Positions 25,597-32,732 of a stretch of DNA of 64,000 bases are shown here, piece after piece. The position numbers were made by a program, and so were the translations under genes. A model generated the notes under the pieces. That model was not told the origin of the DNA and made no database searches. It saw nothing but the letters and a program-made list of their open reading frames with translations. The stretch covers positions 248,001 to 312,000 of the forward strand of contig CAWJNK010000013.1 in NCBI GenBank assembly GCA_963844205.1. Direction: 5' to 3'. How positions within the stretch are numbered: position 1 is the stretch's first letter; each line of letters starts with the position of its first letter. Source of the DNA: DASSUW01 sp963844205. GTDB lineage: Bacteria > Actinomycetota > Thermoleophilia > Solirubrobacterales > Solirubrobacteraceae.

Positions 25597-25890
25597 ATGC
25601 GCACCCGCAACGCCGTCATCGTCGCAGGCTGCCTGATCGCGCTGATCACGTTCGGCGCGCGCACGAGCTTCGGCCTCTTCACGGACCCGCTGTCCGTGCT
25701 GCGCGGGTGGGATCGGGAGACGTTCGCGCTGGCGATCGCGATCCAGAACCTGCTGTGGGGCGTCGGCCAGCCGTTCGCGGGCGCGATCGCCGACCGCTTC
25801 GGCGCCGCCCGCGTGCTCGCGGCCGGCGGCGCCGTGTACGCGGTCGGCGTCGTGCTGATGTTGCCGCGCCTCGTGTGCCCGCTGCACTGA
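25597..25890 (+). pseudogene. Truncated MFS transporter, N-terminal fragment
   Basis: The 97 residues read like the first three helices of an oxalate/formate-type MFS transporter: RNAVIVAGCLIALITFGART, DRETFALAIAIQNLLWGVGQP and the loop-2/3 motif FAGAIADRFGAARVLAAGG (D-R-x-G in MFS motif A). The frame then ends abruptly with PRLVCPLH and a TGA that overlaps the ATG of the next gene. A functional MFS protein has about 400 residues, so this is a remnant of a deletion that fused its 5' end to the GNAT gene. It may still serve as a translated leader. Confidence 0.75.
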
Positions 25891-26603
25891 TGCGCACCGT
25901 CCTCAGCGACGAGCACGGACCGGTCGCGCGCTACGACCGCGACGAGCGGGACGGCCACGTGTACGCCGATCTGCTCGACCGCGAGCCCGGAGTGTCCGTG
26001 GAGCGCGCCGCGAAGGCGGTACTCGGGCAGCTCGGCGGGATGCGGATAGCGGCCGACGAGGAGCTCGGCCGCGCGCTCGTCGCCGCCGGCGGGGAGCTCA
26101 CGCGCCACGGGCACCTGATGTCGCGCGACCTCGCCGAGCGGCCGGCGTGGCGCGAGCCGCCGGGCTACCGCCTGACCGACGTCGATCGCCCCGCCACCGA
26201 CCTTCTCGACGCCTACGTCGCGGCGTTCGCATCCGGCCACGTCGACCACCGTGACCAGCCGCCGGAGCGCGCGCTGGCCGAGCTCGAGAGCCACCTCGCC
26301 GGCCGCGAGTTCGGCCCGCTTCTGAAGGGCAGCGGGCTCGCGATCGCGCCCGACGGCACGGTCGCGGGCGCGATCCTGCTCGGCGTCCTCGAAGGCGACC
26401 CGCCGCTCAACGGCCCGTGGCTGATCGAGGTGTTCCGGCACCCGGCGCACCGTGGCGTCGGCCGGTCGCTGGTCGAGCGCGCGCTCGCGATCACCGACGC
26501 GCCGGGCCTCGGGCTGATGGTGACCGAGGGCAACCCGGCGCGCGGCCTGTACGAGGCGCTCGGCTTCCGCACCGTGCGGACGGCGATGGTCGTGCAGATC
26601 TAG
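25890..26603 (+). CDS. GNAT-family N-acetyltransferase
   Basis: The C-terminal half of this 237-residue protein is a GNAT fold: IEVFRHPAHRGVGRSLVERAL holds the acetyl-CoA pyrophosphate loop (R-G-V-G-R), followed by LMVTEGNPARGLYEALGFRTVR. The N-terminal 120 residues are not recognisable and may be a second, degenerate GNAT repeat. The ATG overlaps the stop of the MFS remnant (TGATG). The gene converges on aidB with a four-base overlap. The substrate is unknown. Confidence 0.8.
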   Translation: MRTVLSDEHGPVARYDRDERDGHVYADLLDREPGVSVERAAKAVLGQLGGMRIAADEELGRALVAAGGELTRHGHLMSRDLAERPAWREPPGYRLTDVDRPATDLLDAYVAAFASGHVDHRDQPPERALAELESHLAGREFGPLLKGSGLAIAPDGTVAGAILLGVLEGDPPLNGPWLIEVFRHPAHRGVGRSLVERALAITDAPGLGLMVTEGNPARGLYEALGFRTVRTAMVVQI

Positions 26604-28150
26604 CTCGCCAGCGCGCGCGTCACGATCGCGTCTCCGTCGAGGCCGGCGGGGAGCGTCCCGAACGCGCGCCCCCGCGCCTCGCCGAGCCGGCCGGCGCAGA
26701 AGGCGTCGGCCACGACCGGGGGCGCATGCCGGACGAGCAGCGACGCCTGGAACGCGAGCGCGAGGTCCTCGACCCCGCGGCGGGCGGACCACTCGTCGGC
26801 CGGCGGCTGGAGCGCGTCGAGGTGGGCGTCGAGGTGCGTGTTGGCGCCGCGGGCGAGCTCGCACTCGGCCAGGAAGGCCGGCAGGCCGTCGGGCTCGCGG
26901 GCGAGCGCCCGCAGGACGTCCAGCGACATCACGTTGCCCGAGCCCTCCCAGATGCCGTTGAGCGGCGCGTCGCGCAGGAGCCGCGGCATCGGCGACTCCT
27001 CGACGTAGCCGTTGCCGCCCAGGCACTCGAGCGCCTCCGCGGCGTGCGGGGTCGCGCGCTTGCAGATCCAGTACTTGAGGACGGCGGTCGCGAAGCGGCG
27101 CAGCGCGGTGTCGTTCTCGTCGTAGGCACGGGCGAGCCGCAGCGCGGTGGCGGTGGCGGCCTCGGACTCGATCGCGAGGTCGGCGAGCACGTTGACCATC
27201 GCGGGCTGCTCCACGAGCCGCTTGCCGAACGCGCTGCGGTGGCGAGCGTGGTGGACGGCCTCGGCGACGCCGCGACGCATCCCGGCCGCACTGCCGATCA
27301 CGCAGTCCAGCCGGGTGTGGGTGACCATCTCGATGATCGTCGCGACGCCGCGGCCCTCCTCGCCGAGCAGTCGCGCGGCGGCGCCGCGGAACTCGACCTC
27401 GCTCGACGGCAGCGAGCGCGTGCCGAGCTTGTCCTTGAGCCGCTGGAACTCCATCCCCGGGCCGCGCTCGAGCAGGAAGCAGCTCAGGCCGGCCGGCGCC
27501 TGGGCGAGCACGAGGAAGATGTCGCAGGGCGGATAGGAGCAGAACCACTTGTGGCCGGTGAGCTCGTACCAGCCGTCGCCCGCCGGCTCGGCTCGCGTGG
27601 TGTTGGCGCGGACGTCGGAGCCGCCCTGCTTCTCGGTCATCGCCATCCCGCAGAGGGCGCCGCGGTCGTAGTCGGGGAGCGTCAGGCGCGGCTCCCACTC
27701 GGCGGCAAGCTCGGGGTCGACCCGCAGCGCGGGGACCGCCGAGTACGTCATCGAGACCGGGCAGATGACGCCGGCGTTGGCGTGCGTCCAGAGCAGCTCG
27801 AGCGCGGCGCGGGCGGCGTGGGCGCCGGGCCGCGGGTCGCGCCACGGGAGACCGTGGATCTCGCGCTCGACGGCGCCGCGGAGCAGCCAGTGCCAGCTCG
27901 GGTCGAGCTCGACCTCGTCGATCCGGTGGCCGAAGCGGTCGTGGGTGCGCAGGCGCGGCTCGTTGCGCTCGGCGCGACGGCCGTGCTCCTGCGCCTCGGC
28001 CGAGCCGGCCACGGCGCCGGTATCCCGCGCGCGGTCGATCGCCCAGCCGGCGCCTTCTCTTTCGAGCGCCTCTTGGAGCGCGAGATCTCCTTCGAACAGG
28101 TTGACGTCCTCGAACGGGACGGACTGGTTCAGGACGTCAAGCGTGGACAC
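26600..28150 (-). CDS. aidB: AidB-like acyl-CoA dehydrogenase family flavoprotein
   Basis: This 516-residue protein has an acyl-CoA dehydrogenase core: MAMTEKQGGSDVRANTTRAE (FAD-binding strand), GHKWFCSYP, and ALECLGGNGYVEESPMPRLL followed by DAPLNGIWEGSGNVMSLDVLR, the hallmark of the AidB subfamily. AidB binds DNA and has weak dehydrogenase activity in the E. coli alkylation response. It is co-transcribed behind a TetR regulator with a 14-base overlap. The MGMT-like gene is about 5 kb away, so no direct adaptive-response operon is visible. Confidence 0.85.
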   Translation of the reverse strand: MSTLDVLNQSVPFEDVNLFEGDLALQEALEREGAGWAIDRARDTGAVAGSAEAQEHGRRAERNEPRLRTHDRFGHRIDEVELDPSWHWLLRGAVEREIHGLPWRDPRPGAHAARAALELLWTHANAGVICPVSMTYSAVPALRVDPELAAEWEPRLTLPDYDRGALCGMAMTEKQGGSDVRANTTRAEPAGDGWYELTGHKWFCSYPPCDIFLVLAQAPAGLSCFLLERGPGMEFQRLKDKLGTRSLPSSEVEFRGAAARLLGEEGRGVATIIEMVTHTRLDCVIGSAAGMRRGVAEAVHHARHRSAFGKRLVEQPAMVNVLADLAIESEAATATALRLARAYDENDTALRRFATAVLKYWICKRATPHAAEALECLGGNGYVEESPMPRLLRDAPLNGIWEGSGNVMSLDVLRALAREPDGLPAFLAECELARGANTHLDAHLDALQPPADEWSARRGVEDLALAFQASLLVRHAPPVVADAFCAGRLGEARGRAFGTLPAGLDGDAIVTRALAS

Positions 28151-28748
28151 GGGCGATCCCCACGGATCGGAGAACGAAGGTCTGCAGGCCGGCGACCAGC
28201 GCGTCCGCGCCCTGGTGGCGGTGCTGGAGCGGGCCGACGAGGGCCTCGGCGAGCGCGCCGACGATCGCGGCGGCGGTCAGCTGCGCGTCGAGCGGGGCGA
28301 GCTCGCGCCGCTCCATGCCGTCGTTGAGCGCCCGCTCGAAGAGGTCGGCGTAGGCGCGGCGGAACGTGAGCCGCTCCTGCTCCACCGCGGGGTCGACCGG
28401 CTCGGCGATGAGCGCGTAGGCGCGGGTCGGCTCCGCGAGCGCGCGGCGCACGAACGCCTCGACCCAGGCCGCGAGCCGGTGTGCGACCGGCTCGTTGCGG
28501 TCGGTCATGTCGCGCAGGACGTCGACCTCTCGCTGCGACGCGCGGCGGAAGACCTCGGCGAACAGGTCCGCCTTCGAGGGGAAGTGGCGGTAGACGGTGC
28601 CGGTCGCCACGCCGGCGCGCCGCGCGACGGCCACGACGGACGCGGACGCGTACCCGCCCTCGGCGAGCTGGTCGAGCGCGGCGGCGACGATCCGCTCGCG
28701 GACGGCGGCGAGGCGGGCTCGGGTGCGTTCGGTCGGTCGGTACGGCAC
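28137..28748 (-). CDS. TetR-family transcriptional regulator
   Basis: This 203-residue protein has an N-terminal TetR helix-turn-helix (VRERIVAAALDQLAEGGYA, then VARRAGVATGTVYRHFPSKADLF, residues 17-65) and a helical ligand domain. It is the first gene of the tetR-aidB pair. A perfect 14-bp palindrome lies 9 bases upstream of its ATG, so it probably represses itself and aidB. The ligand may be an acyl-CoA, by analogy with other TetR/acyl-CoA dehydrogenase pairs. Confidence 0.88.
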   Translation of the reverse strand: MPYRPTERTRARLAAVRERIVAAALDQLAEGGYASASVVAVARRAGVATGTVYRHFPSKADLFAEVFRRASQREVDVLRDMTDRNEPVAHRLAAWVEAFVRRALAEPTRAYALIAEPVDPAVEQERLTFRRAYADLFERALNDGMERRELAPLDAQLTAAAIVGALAEALVGPLQHRHQGADALVAGLQTFVLRSVGIARVHA

Positions 28749-28756
28749 GGTAGAAG

Positions 28757-28770
28757 TGAATCATGATTCA
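28757..28770. promoter_or_regulatory. TetR operator palindrome
   Basis: TGAATCATGATTCA is a perfect 14-bp palindrome, 9 bases upstream of the tetR ATG. The symmetry and position are typical of TetR autoregulation. Confidence 0.7.
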
Positions 28771-28784
28771 GGAGTTCTTGCCAC

Positions 28785-28861
28785 GTAAGGGGTCTACCGA
28801 CACTGGCGGTATAAGCGGGTCAGCCCCTTACTACTGGCGGTAACCGGGGGGTCAGACCCCC
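28785..28861. repeat. Tandem repeat and palindrome downstream of ftsI
   Basis: GTAAGGGG (28785-28792) pairs with CCCCTTAC (28824-28831). ACTGGCGGTA occurs at 28802 and 28833, marking a 31-bp duplication. The right copy ends in a perfect 15-bp palindrome GGGGGTCAGACCCCC (28847-28861), adjoining the ftsI stop. It could end the mraZ-ftsI transcript. The same GGGGTC-N-GACCCC palindrome recurs twice inside the ECF ATPase gene. Confidence 0.65.
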
Positions 28862-28862
28862 T

Positions 28863-30518
28863 TTAGGGAGCGATGCGGAGGTAGTTGAGGGCGAAGCTCG
28901 TGATGCGCTGGAACGCCGGGGCGGCGACGGTTCCGCCGTAGATGTCGCCCTGCGGCTCGTCGACCATCACCGCCACGAGCAGCTTCGGGCGCTTGGCCGG
29001 CGCGAAGCCCACGAACGAGGACACGAACTTCGTCTTCGAGTAGCCGCCGTACTCGTCGGGCTTCTCGGCCGTGCCGGTCTTCCCGCCCAGCACGTAGCCG
29101 CTGATCGCGGCGCCGGAGGCGGTGCCGCCGGGGCCGAGCACGCCCTCGAGCATGCGCCGCACCGAGGCCGCGGTCGCCTCCGAGATCACCCGGTGGCCCT
29201 TCGGCTTGCGCGCCTCGCGGGCCCCGACGCGCTCGACGATGTGCGGCGGCCGCAGGACGCCCCCGTTGGCGATCGCGGAGTAGCCGACCGCCATCTGCAG
29301 CGGCGTCACCGCCAGGCCCTGGCCGATCGGGAGGTTGCCCATCGAGGAGCCCGAGTACTTGTCGAGGTCGAGCAGGATGCCGCGCTCCTCGCCCGGAAGG
29401 TCGATCCCTGTCGGGCTGCCGAACCCGAACCGGCGGACCCAGGCGTCGAACTGCTCGGCCCCCAGCCGCTGGCCGATCATGATCGAGCCCACGTTGGAGG
29501 ACTGCTCGAGGATCTGGCGGGTCGTGAGCGTGCGGTAGCCGGCGTCGTGCGCCTCCCCGATCTCGCGGTCGGCGACGGTGATCGTCGGCGGGACATTGAA
29601 CGTCGTGTTGGGGTTCACGAGGCCCTCCTCGAGCGCGCCGGCCACGGTGAACGCCTTGAACGTCGAGCCCGGCTCGTAGGTGGCGCCGATGGCGCGGTTC
29701 TGGCGGGCGTAGTCGGGCGCGTCGCCGAGCGCGTTGGCGTTCACGCGCGGCCAGTTCGCGAGCGCGAGGATGGCGCCGTCACGCGGGTCCATGACGATCG
29801 CGGTCGCGCCCTTGGGCTTCCACTCCTCCCCCACCTCCTCCAGCACCTCCTCGGCGCGGTCCTGGACGTTGGCGTCGAGGGTGAGCTGGACGTCGGTCCC
29901 CGGGACCGTGCGCTTGGCCTCGCGCAGCTCGATCGCGTCGCCGAGCGCGTCCTTGGTCAGGCGCCGCTCGCCGTCCTGGCCGGCGAGGTGCTCGTCGAGC
30001 GAGTACTCGAGCCCCGCGAGCCCGTTGCCGTCGGTGCCGGTGACGCCGAGCAGCTGCGACGCCATCCAGTCGCGCGGGTAGATGCGCTCGAACTCGGGGA
30101 TGAACTCCAGCCCCTCGATCCCCATCCGCTGGACGCGGCGGGCGCGGGCGGGCCGGACGTGCTTGGCGAGATAGGCGAAGCCGGTGTCGCGGCGGGCGAG
30201 CTGGCGCAGGAGCTCGTCCTCGGGCTTGCGGAGGACGCGGGAGAGCCGGGCGGCGACGCCGGGCGCGTCGTCGACGAGGTACGGCGTGGCGGCGATCGTG
30301 GTCGCCGGCTGCGAGACGGCGAGCTCGGTGCCGTCGCGGTCGAGGATCGTGCCGCGCCGCGCCGGGACCTCGATGTCGGCCTCCTGCTGCGTGACGGCGG
30401 CGCGCTTGAGCGTCCCGGCCTTGACCACGCCGAGCCAGGCGGCGCGACCCGCGCCGAGCACGAGCAGCGTCAGGAAGACGGCGAACAGGAAGCCGATGCG
30501 GCGCTCGATGAGCCGCAC
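28863..30518 (-). CDS. ftsI: Penicillin-binding protein, FtsI-type septal transpeptidase
   Basis: This 551-residue class B PBP has one N-terminal helix, a pedestal domain (RGTILDRDGTELAVS near residue 55) and a transpeptidase domain with the active serine in GSTFKAFT, then SSN (EQSSNVGS) and the KTG triad (GGKTGTAEKP). It cross-links septal peptidoglycan and works with FtsW. It is the fourth gene of mraZ-rsmH-ftsL-ftsI, four bases after the ftsL-like gene. No PASTA domains are present. Confidence 0.94.
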   Translation of the reverse strand: MRLIERRIGFLFAVFLTLLVLGAGRAAWLGVVKAGTLKRAAVTQQEADIEVPARRGTILDRDGTELAVSQPATTIAATPYLVDDAPGVAARLSRVLRKPEDELLRQLARRDTGFAYLAKHVRPARARRVQRMGIEGLEFIPEFERIYPRDWMASQLLGVTGTDGNGLAGLEYSLDEHLAGQDGERRLTKDALGDAIELREAKRTVPGTDVQLTLDANVQDRAEEVLEEVGEEWKPKGATAIVMDPRDGAILALANWPRVNANALGDAPDYARQNRAIGATYEPGSTFKAFTVAGALEEGLVNPNTTFNVPPTITVADREIGEAHDAGYRTLTTRQILEQSSNVGSIMIGQRLGAEQFDAWVRRFGFGSPTGIDLPGEERGILLDLDKYSGSSMGNLPIGQGLAVTPLQMAVGYSAIANGGVLRPPHIVERVGAREARKPKGHRVISEATAASVRRMLEGVLGPGGTASGAAISGYVLGGKTGTAEKPDEYGGYSKTKFVSSFVGFAPAKRPKLLVAVMVDEPQGDIYGGTVAAPAFQRITSFALNYLRIAP

Positions 30519-30522
30519 CGGC

Positions 30523-31179
30523 CTACCCCTGGCCGGGGGAGGTGGCCGGGTCCACCGGGGGCGGCGTGGTGGCGGTCTCGGCCGGTGTGACGGTCGTCGT
30601 CGTCGTCTCGGTAGTGGGTGCGACGGCGAGCACGCCGGGCTCGCGGCCGCCGTTCTCCATGATCAGGGCGGCCTCCGCGCTCGGCGGCTGCATCAGGCGG
30701 GCGGCGCGGGTCGCGTCGCGGTCCCCGCGCGAGCGCAGGTACTCGACGCCGCCGGGCAACGGCGTGATCATCCCGTCCGCGATCGCCGCCTCGCGCACGC
30801 GGTCGCCGGACGACAGCCGCGCGATCTCGGCCTCGATGTCCGCGTTCTGGCGCTCCAGCGTGGCGGTCGTGGTCACCGCGCGGGAGATGCCGGCGTTGAG
30901 CTTGAGGAGCGAGACCTGCATCGCCACGATCCCGCAGAGCAGCACGCCGATGAGCCAGATCCAGACCCGCCCGCGCAGCAGGCCGTCGACGAATCGGGTC
31001 TCCGGGACGGCGCGGATGCGCTCGAAGACGCCGGTCGTGCCGCGGCGAACGCCGGGGCCCGCGGGCGCCGGGCGCAGCGGTCCCGAGACACGCCGGGCGG
31101 CCGGCCGCGCGGGTGCGGGACGCGGCCGGGGCCGCGCCCCGTGGCGCGCGCGTGCGGCGACGGTGCGTGCTCGTGCCAT
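30523..31179 (-). CDS. ftsL: FtsL-like bitopic division protein
   Basis: The position between rsmH and ftsI and the topology fit FtsL/DivIC: a long basic Pro/Arg/Ala-rich cytoplasmic N-terminus (about 70 residues), one helix (IWLIGVLLCGIVAMQVSLL, residues 74-92), then a coiled-coil ERQNADIEAEIARLSSGDRVREAA. The C-terminal 60 residues are Thr/Pro-rich (TTETTTTTVTPAET) and probably disordered in the periplasm. At 218 residues it is longer than typical FtsL. FtsL bridges FtsQ to FtsW/FtsI. Assignment rests on synteny and topology. Confidence 0.8.
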   Translation of the reverse strand: MARARTVAARARHGARPRPRPAPARPAARRVSGPLRPAPAGPGVRRGTTGVFERIRAVPETRFVDGLLRGRVWIWLIGVLLCGIVAMQVSLLKLNAGISRAVTTTATLERQNADIEAEIARLSSGDRVREAAIADGMITPLPGGVEYLRSRGDRDATRAARLMQPPSAEAALIMENGGREPGVLAVAPTTETTTTTVTPAETATTPPPVDPATSPGQG

Positions 31180-32115
31180 CTAGGGCTCCTCCCTGAGCTT
31201 GCGGGCGGCCCGCAAGCGGGCCGACTTCGAGCGCGGGTTGTCCGCGACCTCGCCGGGCGTCGGCGCCACCGAGCGCCGGAAGACCGGCTCGGCTTCCGGC
31301 GTGCGGCCGCAGGCGCAGACGGGCAGGTCGGGCGGGCAGATGCAGCCGCGGGCCTTCTCGGCCAGGAAGCGCTTCACTCGCCGGTCCTCGAGCGAGTGGA
31401 ACGAGATCGCGGCCAGGCGGCCGCCGACGGCGAGCACGTCCCAGGCGAGCGGCAGCGCGGCGTCGAGCTGGGCGAGCTCCTCGTTGACCGCGATCCGGAT
31501 CGCCTGGAAGGTCCGCTTGGCGGGGTGGCCGCCGGCGAAGCGCGCCGGCGCGGGGATGGCGGCGGTGATGGCGTCGACGAGCTCGAAGGTCGTGTGCAGC
31601 GGCCGGCGGCGGACGATCTGGCCGGCGATCCGGTCGGCGTAGCGCTCCTCGCCGTACTCGCGCAGCACGCGCGCGATGCGGCGGCGGTCCCACGTGTTGA
31701 CGAGCTCGGCCGCGGTCAGCTCCTGCCCCGGGTCCATCCGCATGTCGAGCGGGGCGTCGTAGGCGTACGAGAAGCCGCGCTCGCGCGTGTCGACCTGCAT
31801 GCTCGACATGCCGAGGTCGAGGTAGACGACGTCGGCCTTGGTGCCCTCCTCCGCGAGCGCGCGCAGGCCGTGCTCGAAGTCCGCGCGGATGAAGCGGGTC
31901 GCGCACGGCACCTCGGCCGCAAGATCGGCGAACGCCTTCTCGGCCAGCGGGTCGCGGTCGATCGCGATCAGGGTGCCGGCGGGGCCGAGCCTGTCGGCGA
32001 CCAGCCGCGCGTGCCCGGCGGCGCCGAGCGTGCAGTCGATCGCGATCTGCCCGGGCCGGGGGTCGAGCGCCTCGATGAGCTCGCCCGCCAGGACCGGGAC
32101 GTGAGTGCGTGGCAT
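31180..32115 (-). CDS. rsmH: 16S rRNA m4C1402 methyltransferase
   Basis: This 311-residue SAM-dependent methyltransferase, also called MraW, has HVPVLAGELIEAL at the N-terminus, the SAM motif IAIDCTLGAAGHARLV, YLDLGMSSMQVD and DMRMDPGQ, then GRLAAISFHSLEDRRVKRF. The ATG at 32115 begins right after the mraZ stop (TGAC-ATG) and gives the conserved MPRTHVPVL start; an ORF start 18 bases further upstream would overlap mraZ. It methylates N4 of C1402 in the ribosomal P site. Confidence 0.94.
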   Translation of the reverse strand: MPRTHVPVLAGELIEALDPRPGQIAIDCTLGAAGHARLVADRLGPAGTLIAIDRDPLAEKAFADLAAEVPCATRFIRADFEHGLRALAEEGTKADVVYLDLGMSSMQVDTRERGFSYAYDAPLDMRMDPGQELTAAELVNTWDRRRIARVLREYGEERYADRIAGQIVRRRPLHTTFELVDAITAAIPAPARFAGGHPAKRTFQAIRIAVNEELAQLDAALPLAWDVLAVGGRLAAISFHSLEDRRVKRFLAEKARGCICPPDLPVCACGRTPEAEPVFRRSVAPTPGEVADNPRSKSARLRAARKLREEP

Positions 32116-32116
32116 G

Positions 32117-32551
32117 TCAAGCAGGATGGCCAAGAGATGCGGTGAGGTCAGGCGCCCGTCGGGACAGGTCGCGGTCGTAGTCCTCCCAGGTCGAGCGGTC
32201 CCAGAGCTCGAGGCAGTCGCCGGCGCCGGTGATGACGACCTCCCGGTCGATCTCGGCGTGCTCGAGCTGGCGCTGGGTCAGCATCACGCGGCCGGCCGAG
32301 TCCAGCTCCGTGTCGGTCGCGTTGCCGTACAGCATCCGCTTGAGCTCGCGCGCCTGGGGCGAGAAGGGATTGAGGCCGGAGAGCGCGGCCTCGGTCAGGC
32401 TCGTGTACGTCGTCTCGGGATACACCGAGATGCAGGGGTCGACGCCTCGCACGAGAAACACCTTGCCCGCCAGCGCGGCCCGGAACTTGGCCGGGACCGT
32501 CAGCCGGTTCTTGGAGTCGAGCGAGTGTTCGAAGGTGCCGTGGAAAGCCAA
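32117..32551 (-). CDS. mraZ: Transcriptional regulator MraZ
   Basis: This 144-residue protein has two SpoVT/AbrB-like halves: FEHSLDSKNRLTVPAKFR, and ELDSAGRVMLTQRQLEHAEI. Both contain the DxxxR signature. MraZ represses or activates the dcw promoter by binding TGGGN repeats. Two such boxes with the right five-base spacing lie inside the promoter spacer just upstream (32647-32661). It is the first gene of this dcw block. Confidence 0.94.
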   Translation of the reverse strand: MAFHGTFEHSLDSKNRLTVPAKFRAALAGKVFLVRGVDPCISVYPETTYTSLTEAALSGLNPFSPQARELKRMLYGNATDTELDSAGRVMLTQRQLEHAEIDREVVITGAGDCLELWDRSTWEDYDRDLSRRAPDLTASLGHPA

Positions 32552-32585
32552 GGCTCATGTCTTGTGGCGAAGGAGTTTCAGTCGA

Positions 32586-32624
32586 TCCCGGGTGGCGGAG
32601 TGGGAGGAGCCCCGCCACCCGGGA
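32586..32624 (-). promoter_or_regulatory. 13-bp perfect stem in the mraZ leader
   Basis: CCCGGGTGGCGG (32587-32598) pairs perfectly with CCGCCACCCGGG (32612-32623), extended by one T-A pair to 13 bp, around a 13-nt loop. It lies between the mraZ promoter and the start codon, so it is transcribed into the 5' leader. It may attenuate or stabilise the dcw message. Confidence 0.55.
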
Positions 32625-32640
32625 CCGGCTTCGCGAGTGG

Positions 32641-32692
32641 AACGTACCCCACACTGTCCCACTCTGCAACACAAATATCGTCTTTTGCCCCA
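32641..32692 (-). promoter_or_regulatory. mraZ promoter with MraZ boxes in the spacer
   Basis: Minus strand: -35 TTGCAG (32664-32669), 17-base spacer, -10 TACGTT (32641-32646). Within the spacer are TGGGA and TGGGG separated by five bases (32647-32661), the spacing known for MraZ binding. A third TGGGG lies upstream (32688-32692). Binding would block polymerase, indicating autorepression. Confidence 0.7.
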
Positions 32693-32732
32693 CTCGACTT
32701 GAATCCGGTCACATCGCAGACGTCGAAACCGC

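Noticed and set aside
25514..25597. Longer N-terminus for MurE starting at 25597
   Set aside because: The extra 28 residues do not look like a Mur N-terminus, and the internal ATG at 25513 starts a normal MurE sequence.
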